DNA of 64,000 bases, taken from positions 3,433,501 to 3,497,500 of the forward strand of contig NZ_AP024488.1 of assembly GCF_021654575.1 (NCBI RefSeq), given 5' to 3'. Shown in pieces: positions 34,621 through 43,335 of this stretch (its first letter is position 1; each line of letters begins with the position of its first letter). The position numbers and the translations under genes are program-made. The notes below the pieces were generated by a model, which saw nothing but the letters and a program-made list of their open reading frames with translations, did no database searches and was not told the DNA's origin. The DNA is from Desulfoluna limicola. Its GTDB lineage: Bacteria; Desulfobacterota; Desulfobacteria; Desulfobacterales; Desulfolunaceae.

Positions 34621-34840
34621 GCAACCAGTCAGCTTACGATTGCCTCCGACGGCCCTGCCGGACCTCAAACCGTTGAAAAAGTCAAACAAACAGACCTTCA
34701 TGCATACGTCGGGATTCACATCCACCGGAAGGCGGATGTGATTTGACCCAAAGAACGAGGGACAAATCACGCCCGTAACCTGGGTTCAAGGCGGCACACC
34801 TTGCCTCCGGAAGCCATTTGTTCATGGGCTGATTAGTTAC
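34621..34840 (+). repeat. Dispersed MITE-like element, long copy B (220 bp)
   Basis: The left end is a worn GCAACCAGTCAGC and the right end GCTGATTAGTTAC. The left block (GCCTCCGACGGCCCTGCCGG, then GTTGAAAAAGTCAAACAAAC) and right block (GGCGGCACACCTTGCCTCCG) are present. The interior holds the module AACGAGGGACAAATCACGCC seen in other long copies. Confidence 0.7.
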
Positions 34841-34940
34841 ACATAAGGGTCATACGCTTCCTATAACAGCCCCGTTCGTTTGGACAGAAAAAAGAATGGC
34901 CTCCAGGCTCGCCAGTGCTTCTGACCCTCGCTCCTCGGAC

Positions 34941-34998
34941 TCGTCAATTTCGCCTCCGGCGGCCCTGTCGGAGACGTACTGAATCGAAACAAACACGA
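34941..34998 (+). repeat. Dispersed element, left-block fragment
   Basis: GCCTCCGGCGGCCCTGTCGG followed by AGACGTACTGAATCGAAAC is a short fragment of the same family, about 100 bp beyond copy B. The rest of the 34589-35133 gap up to mdh shows nothing else I can name. Confidence 0.5.
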
Positions 34999-35133
34999 AC
35001 CGCCACACCTTTACCCGATAATCATGGGTAAAAACGTGGCGGCAAGTTGTTGCCGTGGGGGGCAAATGGCGCCGTTAACAATGGATAGACCCCAAGGCTC
35101 AAAAGGGTACCCACTCGAGGTGGCTCCCCCTCG

Positions 35134-36063
35134 TTATTTCCTGGCGCGTATTTCGGCAATCACTTTTTTCATTGAGTCGGCACACACGTCCAACATGGCA
35201 CGCTCCTGGTCATTTAAATCGAATTCAAAGATCTCGTGAACCCCGCGCTCTCCAATGGCGGTGGGGAGCGAAAGGGCCATATCGTGGTACCCGTACTCAC
35301 CATTGACCATAACGCTCACGGGAAAGATATGCTGCTTGTTGTAAAGGTGGGATTCGACGATCTGAGTTACCTTGGTGGCCGCTGCAAAAAAACCGCTTCG
35401 AGTTTTAAGGCGTTTCACGATGTCACCGCCCCCGTGTTTTACAAGGGTCACCAGGCGATCTTCATCGACTTGCGTCAGGTGCTGCTTTACGGGAATGCCC
35501 CCGACATCGGCACGGCCCACAAGGGGGACCATGTTGTCATCATGGGTACCGATGACGGTACAGTTTACCGCCTCCCGGGAAACATTGAGGTGCTCGGCCA
35601 GAAAAAAACGAAACCGCATGGCATCCAGGGCGCACCCAAGGCCCGTGATGTTCATATCCGGCCACCGCTCTTTCAAGGCCCAGGTAAGCACATCCACCGG
35701 GTTGCTCGTCACGTGGACAAACGCTCCGGGCGCACGCTCCATCACCTTTTCCCCGATATCGTACATGATATCGAGGTTCTGATAGAGAAGATCAAGACGC
35801 GTCATGCCTTCGGCTCTCTTTCCCCCGGCCGTAATCACAACAACGTCCGCCCCTTCCATCTCATCCAGCGAGTGACACCCCGTTACCCTTGAGTCGGAAT
35901 TCCAGTAAGGGAGAGACTGGTTGATGTCCATGGCCTGGCCGATGGAAAAGTCCTCCAGAATATCGTAGAGGTAGATGTTTCCCAGCTGTTTCATCGCCAT
36001 AAAGGCCGCACTTGCAGACCCGACGTTTCCTGCACCGGCTATAAAGATCTTTCTTACTGGCAT
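35134..36063 (-). CDS. mdh: NAD-dependent malate dehydrogenase (LDH-like type)
   Basis: A 309-residue dehydrogenase interconverting malate and oxaloacetate. The Rossmann motif GAGNVGSASAAFMAM is near the N-terminus, with an Asp at the end of the second strand (LYDI) that favours NAD. The substrate loop GKRAEGMTRLDLLYQN keeps the Arg pair typical of malate over lactate enzymes, and THVTSNPVDVLTW-like VHVTSNPVDVLTWAL follows. The catalytic His lies in VIGTHDDNMVPLVG, where most relatives have GGHGDxMVPL. It is a single gene with ATG at 36063 and a GAGGAG-like site. It could feed the TCA cycle or malate disproportionation. Confidence 0.88.
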   Translation of the reverse strand: MPVRKIFIAGAGNVGSASAAFMAMKQLGNIYLYDILEDFSIGQAMDINQSLPYWNSDSRVTGCHSLDEMEGADVVVITAGGKRAEGMTRLDLLYQNLDIMYDIGEKVMERAPGAFVHVTSNPVDVLTWALKERWPDMNITGLGCALDAMRFRFFLAEHLNVSREAVNCTVIGTHDDNMVPLVGRADVGGIPVKQHLTQVDEDRLVTLVKHGGGDIVKRLKTRSGFFAAATKVTQIVESHLYNKQHIFPVSVMVNGEYGYHDMALSLPTAIGERGVHEIFEFDLNDQERAMLDVCADSMKKVIAEIRARK

Positions 36064-36267
36064 GTGCTCCTCCTCGCATAATAAATCAGGGTTGCATTGG
36101 TCTTCGATAGAACGGATGAACAGGATAAAAAAAGGGCGGAACGGCTGATGGCAGGAGAATGAGCTGGAAGCATTCAGAATGAGGAAAGGTCACATACCTG
36201 TCACAGGTCAGGTAAATCAACCGTTTGTCGTGTGATTGTACCAGTTGGATTGATGACCGGCAAGGGC

Positions 36268-36744
36268 TCAGGCGCGCCCCTCTGTGCGGTACCGAAGAAA
36301 GTACTCCAGTTGAGCCTTCTGGTCCGGAGTCAACCCATTGAAGCGAACCCTGCGCTGACGCATGCGTTTTGCGGAACGCCGGCTGAGGCCGTGGACATCA
36401 AAAGAAGAGCGCTCGAAGACAGGAACATCCTCGATGATTGTGGAAGGAATCCGGTCAAGGTAGACGGAATCATCCCCGATGAATACATGGGTCTCTTCAC
36501 GGTTTCGCTCCCCACGCTCATGATCGATGTACCGAAACGTAAGCCCCCCGACGCTGACATCCAGCAGCTGCCCCATGCATGTCGATGCCGGGAGCATGGA
36601 GACATAGGTCCCGTTTCTGGCGTTATACCTGGGATGTTGACGTCGCTCGTTCATCATGGCCGAAAGATTCACATTGAGGATTGCAAGAAGATCTGAAAGG
36701 GTGTTTCCGACTGTAAAAACGCCCAGCGAAGAAACCGTTATCAT
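36268..36744 (-). CDS. PilZ-domain protein, putative c-di-GMP receptor
   Basis: A 158-residue protein whose central part carries the PilZ c-di-GMP signature: RRQHPR (RxxxR) followed by LLDVSVGGLTF (DxSxxG). It ends with VRFNGLTPDQKAQLEYFLRY, a common PilZ C-terminal helix. The start is unsure: ATG 36744 has no good ribosome site, and the ATG pair at 36657/36654 would give a conventional PilZ length. With a type IV pilus and motor genes nearby, a role in motility or exopolysaccharide control is plausible but not shown. Confidence 0.8.
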   Translation of the reverse strand: MITVSSLGVFTVGNTLSDLLAILNVNLSAMMNERRQHPRYNARNGTYVSMLPASTCMGQLLDVSVGGLTFRYIDHERGERNREETHVFIGDDSVYLDRIPSTIIEDVPVFERSSFDVHGLSRRSAKRMRQRRVRFNGLTPDQKAQLEYFLRYRTEGRA

Positions 36745-37056
36745 TATATAATATCAATCCATCAATTGTTCAATATTAATTCATCAACTGTGACAACACG
36801 CATCGGGCAACCATCCACTATAATGGCTCCCATAATTACCGTTCGGACAAAAAGAAAGCTTCCGGCGACCCTGTGTTCCCCACATCGTTCACTGGGCTGT
36901 CGCAACAAAACAGTCATCTCCTGCAGGTCAGTTGCACAGCCTATTTTGTACGAATACCTCGAAAGCGAGTGAGATATGGCGCCCTTGGCGCATTCGCCGC
37001 AGGACTTCAAGGTGCCCCCACCTTGCCGCCGAAGACATTGTTTTTTTCTCCGGCCT
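36745..37056. other. Intergenic region with eroded dispersed repeat
   Basis: No gene is defended here. AGCTTCCGGCGACCCTG at about 36857 and CTTCAAGGTGCCCCCACCTT near 37004 followed by GCCGCCGAAG are eroded left and right blocks of the dispersed family, ending near the methyltransferase stop codon. A short minus-strand frame ending VVTVDELILNN has no ribosome site. Confidence 0.45.
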
Positions 37057-37542
37057 CTACCACACCCATGGAATCAGGCGGCGGGTCCTCGTTCGCCACG
37101 GCGGAAAGGCATTGGGAAATCGCTCGTTGAGTTCGGCATCCTCCACCTGCGCCTGGCAGGCAAGGCCAACGACGCCTGCAAGGAGAATTGCAAGCCCTTC
37201 CACATCCGGCAGAATGCCGGAAAAACCGATGATGAGGATTAGATCGCCAAGGTACATCGGGTGGCGCACCCAGGGAAAAAGGCCGCCTTTGGTCACCAGG
37301 TGGTCAGGCAGAGCAAGGGAGGCATTGCCCGTTTTTAGCAACCGGTAATGCCACAGATGGATGCCTGCGCCCGTGAGGACCAACACCTGACAGATAAAAA
37401 GCGGCACAAAGGACGGAAGGGGCCAAAGACTCCCACCCGCAGCGATGACCCAGAAGGGGCGTGCCACAGCCAGAAGCGTGGCCGCCACCTTGATCATCCA
37501 CCAGAGGGGTGGGGTGTTCTTTGACTGAAAGGGTTCGGTCAT
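37057..37542 (-). CDS. Isoprenylcysteine carboxyl methyltransferase-like membrane protein
   Basis: A 161-residue membrane protein with three or four helices. The C-terminal half has the ICMT/PEMT pattern: LVTKGGLFPWVRHPMYLGDL (SAM and substrate contact), a further hydrophobic stretch, and the end AELNERFPNAFPPWRTRTRR. Such enzymes methylate small lipids or isoprenylated groups with S-adenosylmethionine; bacterial substrates are rarely known. It starts 46 bp after murI on the same strand and may share its transcript. Confidence 0.82.
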   Translation of the reverse strand: MTEPFQSKNTPPLWWMIKVAATLLAVARPFWVIAAGGSLWPLPSFVPLFICQVLVLTGAGIHLWHYRLLKTGNASLALPDHLVTKGGLFPWVRHPMYLGDLILIIGFSGILPDVEGLAILLAGVVGLACQAQVEDAELNERFPNAFPPWRTRTRRLIPWVW

Positions 37543-37587
37543 ATGGCACCTCAGGGGTCTGGGTTCCGACCGTTTTTCATGAGAGAG

Positions 37588-38373
37588 CTACTGCTGAACC
37601 AGCTTGAGGTCCACCTTCTGTTTGAGGATGGCCTCGGCGATGGAGCGGAACTGAGGGGTGTAGTCGGAAACAAAAAATCGGTCGCAGCCGGTGTTCCCAC
37701 CCTTGTCGCGCCATTCGGGGTGAGACTCGACGTATTCCTTGACCTGACTGGCCACGGCGGCTCCGGAGTTGATGATGGTCACGCGCTTTCCCGCCTTCTC
37801 CTTGATAATGGGCTCCAGCATGGGATAGTGGGTACACCCAAGGATCAGGGTATCGATCTGACGAACCCTCAAGGGGTGGATATAGCTTTTAACGATACGA
37901 CGGGTTTCCGGTCGATTGAACCACCCCTCTTCCACAAGGGGCACAAGAAGGGGGCAGGGGTTGGAGTGGACCGTTGCCGAAGGCAGCTTCTCCTTGATGC
38001 GGGTTTCGTACACCCCGCTGGCAATGGTGCCCCGGGTGCCGATGACGCCGATCTGTCCTTTTTTCGAGGCCGCCAGGGCCTGCTCCACTGCCGGGTTCAC
38101 CACTTCAAACACAGGGACGTCAAACGCGTCGCGAATGGCCTGGGGGGCCACGCTGGAGGCCGTGTTGCATCCCACCACGATCATCTCCGCACCCATCTCA
38201 AGGAGAAAGCGGGCGTTCTCAAGGCTGTAGCGAACAACGGTTTCGCGGCTCTTGCTGCCGTAAGGGGTGCGGGCGGTATCGCCAAAGTAGATCATGTCGT
38301 GACCGGGAAGGGCCTGTTTCAGAGCACGGCAGGTGGTAAGCCCTCCGATGCCCGAGTCAAAGATACCAATCAT
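37588..38373 (-). CDS. murI: Glutamate racemase
   Basis: A 261-residue cofactor-independent racemase that makes D-glutamate for peptidoglycan. The start IGIFDSGIGGLTTCRALKQA supplies the first catalytic Asp-Ser region. The two catalytic cysteines lie in VVGCNTASSVA and LILGCTHYPMLEP, and the YFGDTARTPYGSKS motif is standard. Length and motif order are normal, so it should be functional. ATG 38373 begins the murI-methyltransferase unit; an inverted dispersed repeat lies directly upstream. Confidence 0.96.
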   Translation of the reverse strand: MIGIFDSGIGGLTTCRALKQALPGHDMIYFGDTARTPYGSKSRETVVRYSLENARFLLEMGAEMIVVGCNTASSVAPQAIRDAFDVPVFEVVNPAVEQALAASKKGQIGVIGTRGTIASGVYETRIKEKLPSATVHSNPCPLLVPLVEEGWFNRPETRRIVKSYIHPLRVRQIDTLILGCTHYPMLEPIIKEKAGKRVTIINSGAAVASQVKEYVESHPEWRDKGGNTGCDRFFVSDYTPQFRSIAEAILKQKVDLKLVQQ

Positions 38374-38454
38374 AATAAAAAGATGCCTGTGTAAGGTAAA
38401 GGCCGAACCGTTACGATGTCATAATCGCTCGGCAAAGGTTGTGAATTAAACACC

Positions 38455-38672
38455 GTTTGGTATACTCCGCGGTAAGGTGTGCCACCTTGAAAGCTGGTTG
38501 CCGCTGCGCTTTGCCCCTCGTTCCTCGGGTCAAGTCGAAGCGGTTTGCCCCCCGTTAAACCCCAGGTTGAGATCTTTGGCGAAGCTTTTTGAACCAACAA
38601 CCAAGACCTGTTTATCAACCCCACTTTTTCAAATCCGGCAAAAGTTTGGCCCCGGCAGGGCCTCCGGAGGCA
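38455..38672 (-). repeat. Dispersed element in reverse orientation (about 218 bp)
   Basis: Read on the minus strand, the left block comes first (GCCTCCGGAGGCCCTGCCGG, GGCCAAACTTTTG, then a TTGATAAACAGG), and AAGGTGGCACACCTTACCGC closes it. Between them lies the internal module CGAGGAACGAGGGGCAAAGC. The 13-base ends are not clear. It fills most of the gap between murI and the next small gene, in the opposite orientation to most copies. Confidence 0.65.
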
Positions 38673-38690
38673 AAACATCAAGGAGCCCCC

Positions 38691-38939
38691 ATGCAGATGA
38701 ACCAGAAGATTTTCACCCTCGCCCTCCCCACGGAGACCATCTCCTGCTACCTTCTTCTCACCGGCCTGGCAGATCAGAACCTGCCCCTGAACCGCCGTGA
38801 AGTGGAAGCGCTCTGGACAGGAGAGGCATCCGAGCTCGATACGGCCCTTGACCAGCTGGAGGGGAAGGGAATCATCGCCATTCCCGAAACCCAGGATGCA
38901 CCGCTACGCCTTCTTCCCGCTGAGATGTGGAGAGATTGA
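38691..38939 (+). CDS. Small acidic protein of unknown function
   Basis: An 82-residue frame with a strong AAGGAG-CCCCC-ATG start. The sequence MNQKIFTLALPTETISCYLL, then DQNLPLNRREVEALWTGEAS and DQLEGKGIIAIPE, suggests a compact helical or winged-helix-like domain. No family is recognised. Its last 36 bp overlap the 3' end of the convergent YkgJ-type gene. Codon use and the ribosome site support a real gene. Confidence 0.6.
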   Translation: MQMNQKIFTLALPTETISCYLLLTGLADQNLPLNRREVEALWTGEASELDTALDQLEGKGIIAIPETQDAPLRLLPAEMWRD

Positions 38940-39362
38940 GCCCTTTTCATTGCGGGCCTCATCCAGCTTATCGATCTCGCCCCTGACAATACGGCGGACC
39001 TCTTCATGGGGAACCCCGGTACGGATCCCTTCGCAGGCATCGGCCATGAGGTCCCAGTTGGAGGGGACCCTTTCCACGGCATCGATAAACGGCCAGGCAC
39101 AGCACATGCGGGGTTTCACCGTGTGGATGGAGCAATTGTCTCGAAAAAAGACACAGCGCCCGTCATCGCCCAAGGCAATCACCGGCATGCCATCCACCAC
39201 CTGGCAGTACGTTTCGATGAATTCATCGCGGCTCACCCCGATATGGTCGGCAATGCGATCCACGTCTTCCGGGGTCATGTAGGTGCCACCAAATCCGGTA
39301 CAACACTCCCCGCACTGGGTGCACTGAAAAATATCGTCGCTTGTCATGGTACTATGTGTCAT
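38904..39362 (-). CDS. YkgJ-family cysteine-cluster protein
   Basis: A 152-residue protein with the YkgJ (PF03692) cysteine pattern: CTQCGECCTGFGG near the N-terminus, then CVFFRDNCSIHTVKPRMCCA and WPF. These cysteines probably bind zinc or an iron-sulfur cluster; the role is unknown. It starts with GGAG before ATG 39362, overlapping the recR stop by 11 bp, so it is the last gene of the dnaX-ybaB-recR operon. Confidence 0.88.
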   Translation of the reverse strand: MTHSTMTSDDIFQCTQCGECCTGFGGTYMTPEDVDRIADHIGVSRDEFIETYCQVVDGMPVIALGDDGRCVFFRDNCSIHTVKPRMCCAWPFIDAVERVPSNWDLMADACEGIRTGVPHEEVRRIVRGEIDKLDEARNEKGSISPHLSGKKA

Positions 39363-39951
39363 GTCGCGTCTCCATGGCCCGCTTCAGGGTCACCTGATCC
39401 ACATATTTCAAGTCCCCACCCATGGGAACCCCTGAGGCTATACGGGTCACCCGCACCGGAAGACGGCGCAGCTTTTCCGCTACGAACGCCGCCGTGGCCT
39501 CCCCTTCCACATTGGTTCCCGTGGCCAGGATCACTTCGGTGGGCCCTTCGGTCTCCACTCGTTTGAGGAGCTCGGCGATCCGCAGGTCATCGGGCCCGAT
39601 ATCGTCCATGGGGGATAAGGCCCCCTGAAGGATATGATAGGTCCCGGTGTATCCGCCTGACGTCTCGATGGCCGCCATATCTGCCGGTTTTTCAACCACA
39701 CAGATACGCGAGTGGTCGCGGCCCATGTTGGAGCAGACCGGGCAATGCTCCTCTTCGGAGAGGGCAAAGCAACGCCTGCAGAGCCGTACCCGCCTCTTCA
39801 CCTCGGCGATGCTGCCCGCCAGGAGATCGGCTTCACGATGCGAGGTCTTCAGAATATGAAGGGCCAGTCTTTCGGCACTCTTTCGACCAATACCGGGCAA
39901 ACGGGCAAGGTTGTCGATGAGCTGCTTCAACGAGGCTGGATAGTGATTCAT
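39352..39951 (-). CDS. recR: Recombination mediator RecR
   Basis: A 199-residue DNA-repair protein of standard length. It has an N-terminal helix-hairpin-helix (LARLPGIGRKSAERLALHIL), a four-cysteine zinc finger (CRRCFALSEEEHCPVC), a Toprim domain (RICVVEKPADMAAIE) and a C-terminal RIASGVPMGGDLKYVDQVTL. RecR works with RecF/RecO to load RecA at gaps. It lies in the conserved dnaX-ybaB-recR order, about 105 bp after ybaB. Confidence 0.97.
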   Translation of the reverse strand: MNHYPASLKQLIDNLARLPGIGRKSAERLALHILKTSHREADLLAGSIAEVKRRVRLCRRCFALSEEEHCPVCSNMGRDHSRICVVEKPADMAAIETSGGYTGTYHILQGALSPMDDIGPDDLRIAELLKRVETEGPTEVILATGTNVEGEATAAFVAEKLRRLPVRVTRIASGVPMGGDLKYVDQVTLKRAMETRHDT

Positions 39952-40056
39952 GCTGGGCCTGGGAATGGGTGCAAAACAAAACGCAAGCAGCCCCTGAACC
40001 GCACCCCGAGTCAGAGAGCTCAGGCGGTCAGAGGCAACGATGTCGCGTGAAAAAAC

Positions 40057-40368
40057 CTACATAAGGCCGGGAATGTTCATACCACCGGTCACTTTGCTCA
40101 TCTTTTCGTTGACGATCTTGCCAACCTTGGTCAGGGCGTCGTTCACTGCGGCAGTGACCATGTCCTGGAGGATCTCCACATCTTCGGGATCCACGGCTTC
40201 AGGGTTGATGGTCACGGAAAGCACCTGCTGCTTGCCATTGGCCACAGCCTTCACCATGCCGCCGCCTGCGGTGCCTTCAGCGGTAAACTGATCCATCTCG
40301 CCCTGAAGCTTCATCATCTTGGCTTGCATTTTCTGGGCCTGCTTCATCATGTTACCCATGTTTTTCAT
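40057..40368 (-). CDS. ybaB: YbaB/EbfC family nucleoid-associated protein
   Basis: A 103-residue DNA-binding protein. It begins [20 protein letters not shown] after an AAGGAGG site, followed by the glycine-rich [20 protein letters not shown] stretch and a helical C-terminus. The dimer binds DNA as a pair of tweezers and affects nucleoid structure. ATG 40368 overlaps the dnaX end by 17 bp, so translation is probably coupled. A longer frame from 40395 lacks a ribosome site. Confidence 0.95.
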   Translation of the reverse strand: MKNMGNMMKQAQKMQAKMMKLQGEMDQFTAEGTAGGGMVKAVANGKQQVLSVTINPEAVDPEDVEILQDMVTAAVNDALTKVGKIVNEKMSKVTGGMNIPGLM

Positions 40369-42181
40369 GGTCTTCCTCCTTAATGATGTTAACATCCACC
40401 TTGCCCCCGAAGACCCGGATGGCCTCGTGGATTACGGGGTGGTCTTTCGCCTCCTTGATAAGGCGATCGTTCCCCTGGCGTGCCCCGGCAGGGGCCTCTT
40501 CGCCGGCAATGATGGTGTGTAAGGTCACGTCCATTTCAGGTCCGAACCAGGCCCGGACCTCCTCTTCCAGCTCCAATTTCTTTCCGTTGTTCAAGCGTGC
40601 CACGGAAAAGCGGGAGGCGGTGATTTCGATCTCAATACTCTTTCCCGCCACTTTTTTCAAGGCGCTTTTGGCAAGGTGCGGGGCCATATGAGGCCTGTTT
40701 TTTCGAAGCGCCTCAAGAAATTTCGACCATGCCATTTCAAGTGTATCCGAAGGATTCCACGAGGGCATGGCCTTTTTTTCCACCTCAGTGGCCACAGGGG
40801 CCGGCTGAGCCACGACCTCACGGGGAGGTTCAGCTGGAACAGGAGGCTGTGGCGGTATAACCGGCTCCGGCCCCACCGGCACCACCGGCGCCGCTGGGGC
40901 CGCTGGGGCCGCCGATGGGGCGGGCTGGGACGCCGGTACCGTCTGGGCCTGAGGGGCGGCGGTATAATCTTCCCTGGTTTCAGAGACCCCCGAACCGTTC
41001 AGGGGCCTCACCGTAGGGGGGACAGCGCCCCCCCCGGATTTCTGCAGGGTGTCGATCTTTCGAATCAGGGTATCAATGGAGAGGGCATCCGGCACCTGGA
41101 GAATCTTGATAAGGGCAAGTTCCATGGCCATTTTGGGTGCGGCGGCATACCGAACCGCCGGCTCCTCTGCCAGAAGCACCTCCAGGGACTTGGTAAGAAA
41201 CCCACGGGTGGACGCCTGGGCCATGGCGCCCAGGGCTCTCATCTCGCCCTCGGGCAGATCCAACACGCCAGGACCCGCCACCTCCATCACCAGAAGGTTT
41301 CTCAACGTCTGGGTGAGGCTTGAAAAAAGGCGCCGTAAATCGTTGCCCTGGGTATAGAACCGGTTCACGGCCGTAAGCGCCGCCCCTCCATCACGCCGGA
41401 TCAGGGCATCCACCAGCGCAAGGACGTCGCTCTTCTCCACCGCCCCGAGGGTTGTCAACACCGATTCATGGGTCACGCTTCCATCGACTGCACTGCCGAT
41501 AATCTGATCGAGGATACTCAAAGAGTCCCGAACGGATCCCCCGGCCTCCACGGTGATGAGGTCCAGGCTCTCGTTGGGAACGGTAACCCCTTCAAGCCCG
41601 CACAGCTTTTCAAGGTGCCCTTTCAGGTCCTGGTGCGAAACGCGCCGCAAGTCATGGCGCTGGCAACGTGACAGGATGGTCACCGGGATCTTATGCACCT
41701 CGGTGGTGGCAAACATGAACAGCACATGGGGCGGAGGCTCCTCCAGGGTCTTGAGGAGTGCGTTGAATGCCGCCATGCTGAGCATGTGCACCTCGTCGAT
41801 AATATAGATCTTAAAGGGGCTGTAGACAGGCATGTAGCTGACGTTGCTTCGAAGCTCCCGGACCTGCTCCACGCTGTTGTTGGAGGCGCCGTCGATTTCA
41901 AAGACATCGGCAGAGCTGCCCTGTGTAATCTCCCGGCAGGAGCGGCAGCTGTTGCAAGGGTGTGGGGAGCCGGTTTCCCGCCTGCCTGAACAGTTCATGG
42001 CCTTGGCGAGAATACGCGCCACGGTTGTTTTTCCTGTACCACGAGGGCCGGAAAAGAGAATGGCATGGGCGACACGATCGGCGGAAATGGCGTGGGACAG
42101 TGTGGTGGTGACATGGGACTGGCCCACCACATCTTCGAAAAGCTGGGGTCTGTATTTTCGGGCAAGGACAAGATAGGACAT
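40352..42181 (-). CDS. dnaX: DNA polymerase III tau/gamma subunit
   Basis: A 609-residue clamp-loader ATPase (tau form). Walker A is [16 protein letters not shown] (residues 45-52), a zinc motif has C64-type spacing (CNSCRSC), the DEAD-like box is [11 protein letters not shown] and sensor 1 is [12 protein letters not shown] Pro/Ala-rich linker (about residues 400-465) precedes the C-terminal domain that binds polymerase and helicase. In frame at residues 468-470 lies the slippery heptamer A AAA AAG, with a stem just downstream. A -1 shift would end after [11 protein letters not shown], giving a 481-residue gamma form (stop at 40737). A G8 run lies in the linker coding region near 41028-41035. 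Confidence 0.96.
   Translation of the reverse strand: MSYLVLARKYRPQLFEDVVGQSHVTTTLSHAISADRVAHAILFSGPRGTGKTTVARILAKAMNCSGRRETGSPHPCNSCRSCREITQGSSADVFEIDGASNNSVEQVRELRSNVSYMPVYSPFKIYIIDEVHMLSMAAFNALLKTLEEPPPHVLFMFATTEVHKIPVTILSRCQRHDLRRVSHQDLKGHLEKLCGLEGVTVPNESLDLITVEAGGSVRDSLSILDQIIGSAVDGSVTHESVLTTLGAVEKSDVLALVDALIRRDGGAALTAVNRFYTQGNDLRRLFSSLTQTLRNLLVMEVAGPGVLDLPEGEMRALGAMAQASTRGFLTKSLEVLLAEEPAVRYAAAPKMAMELALIKILQVPDALSIDTLIRKIDTLQKSGGGAVPPTVRPLNGSGVSETREDYTAAPQAQTVPASQPAPSAAPAAPAAPVVPVGPEPVIPPQPPVPAEPPREVVAQPAPVATEVEKKAMPSWNPSDTLEMAWSKFLEALRKNRPHMAPHLAKSALKKVAGKSIEIEITASRFSVARLNNGKKLELEEEVRAWFGPEMDVTLHTIIAGEEAPAGARQGNDRLIKEAKDHPVIHEAIRVFGGKVDVNIIKEEDHEKHG
40725..40780 (-). promoter_or_regulatory. 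Programmed -1 ribosomal frameshift signal in dnaX
   Basis: The mRNA reads GAA-AAA-AAG in frame, so the heptamer A-AAA-AAG is phased exactly as in E. coli dnaX. GGCCATGCC (40772-40764) can pair with GGCATGGTC (40733-40725) over a 30-base loop, a 9-bp stem with one G-U pair. The -1 frame meets TGA at 40739-40737, before the right arm. The stem begins almost at the slip site, closer than the usual 5-9 bases. Confidence 0.75.
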
Positions 42182-42390
42182 GGTGATCGGTTCTCCCTGC
42201 CGGCCGAAGACCGGTTCCGAACCGGAACACGGACAAGGCGCCGGCGTGTCATCTGATCAGCCGCGGCCTGGGTGCCGCTTTAAAGCCCCCTCTTGATGGG
42301 GGTTCACTATGAGGGATGACGTCATAAAAAGTCGACGCTGCGCATGCTCTGCAAAACCTCTGTGGGCCCGGGCAGAGCAAGGGGCCAAAA

Positions 42391-42444
42391 ACAAAAAAAC
42401 AGGCGCCCCACTTCCGAATTGAAAGGACGTGGTGAAAACCTGTT
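42391..42444 (-). terminator. Possible terminator between tRNA-Ser and dnaX
   Basis: On the minus strand AACAGG pairs with CCTGTT and an inner CCAC with GTGG, followed by TTTTTGTTTTT. It lies about 35 bp beyond the tRNA-Ser 3' end. The stem is interrupted, so strength is uncertain. Confidence 0.45.
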
Positions 42445-42477
42445 CTTATTAGCCTGCTCCTTATTTTATAAGGGGTG

Positions 42478-42567
42478 TGGCGGAGAGGGAGAGATTCGAA
42501 CTCTCGGTACCTGTTACAGCACACACGCTTTCCAGGCGTGCACCTTCAGCCACTCGGTCACCTCTCC
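42478..42567 (-). tRNA. tRNA-Ser (anticodon GGA)
   Basis: A 90-base tRNA on the minus strand with the long variable arm of serine tRNAs, acceptor stem GGAGAGG/CCTCTCC and encoded CCA. The anticodon loop CTGGAAA gives GGA, decoding TCC/TCT. It lies about 300 bp upstream of dnaX on the same strand. Confidence 0.97.
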
Positions 42568-43335
42568 GCATTTCAAACCCTTATACCAGCATCCCGCGTT
42601 CCAGACAAGCTTTCCAACAGGAAGTTGTTGTCCGTTGCTTTTGGGATACTGCTTCAAAAGCGAGAGAAGATTTACGCCATCCCCCACTCATTGTCAAGGG
42701 GTTTTCTCACACTTTTCAGGGACCCCTCAAAAGAGAGGTCCGGAGCCCCCAGCCCCACCCCACAAGGCATCGCCACAACACACCGGTTTCATTCAAAAGA
42801 GCCTCAGCGCCCCCGAAGGCGGTCCATTTCCCAAAAAAACCGGGCAACCAGACAGGGGGTGTTGATTCAGGCTTATTATAGCCCGACACACCCCCTTGCC
42901 CGAGCGGCAGCCACACAAAAACACACCGCCCATAACTTGAGCTCACAGATGACTCCCTGGCCATCCGGCCTTGCAATGGGAACGAGGGCAAGCTCAAATT
43001 CAGCCCTTGAATCTATCCCGGCACCTGTTCACACAAAAAAAGTAACCACTCAGATCAAAAAAGTCTCCGGCGGCCCTGCGGGGAGCCAAACGTTTGCCAA
43101 TCCTATGGGCTGGGTTTGACAAACAGGCCCTGAGTGCAGTTTCGATTGCTTCGCCAACGTTGGCAAGCCATATAGTTTGGGCTTAACGACAACCGGAAAA
43201 TTTTTGCGGAGCTTTTTTTTTAAAAGCGACCCGCCGGAGGCAGGCTGAACAGCTACCCAAAAAGCCGGTATGTTTTATTTGTTGGCCACAAGCCCACGCT
43301 GAGCTCAGCCTCACGACGGCTTCACGCGCAACCCT
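42568..43335. other. Intergenic region upstream of tRNA-Ser with one dispersed repeat
   Basis: About 770 bp between tRNA-Ser and the stress-protein gene. Long frames cross it on the plus strand but read antisense to the tRNA and are repeat-derived. Apart from the element at 43042-43256 I see no gene or RNA. No signal-recognition RNA core was found here, although some bacteria carry it beside dnaX. Confidence 0.5.
43042..43256 (+). repeat. Dispersed MITE-like element, copy C (215 bp)
   Basis: The ends are GTAACCACTCAGA and GCTGAACAGCTAC. The left block is TCTCCGGCGGCCCTGCGGGG with GCCAAACGTTTG and a later GACAAACAGG. The right half, GCGGAGCTTTTTTTTTAAAA then GCGACCCGCCGGAGGC, is nearly identical to the right half of the copy at 52801-53047, so these two form a subtype. 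Confidence 0.72.

Noticed and set aside
36762..37010. Minus-strand frame ending VVTVDELILNN
   Set aside because: The last residues look protein-like, but the rest crosses a decayed repeat and there is no ribosome site.
40773..40785. GAGGTGG as a frameshift-stimulating Shine-Dalgarno site in dnaX
   Set aside because: It lies only a base or two before the A-run, whereas stimulating sites are usually about ten bases upstream.
42182..42477. Signal-recognition-particle RNA beside dnaX
   Set aside because: The conserved GGTCCGGAAGGAAGCAGC-type core was not found on either strand.
42475..43119. Plus-strand frames of 134-214 codons
   Set aside because: They read antisense through tRNA-Ser and into repeat sequence.
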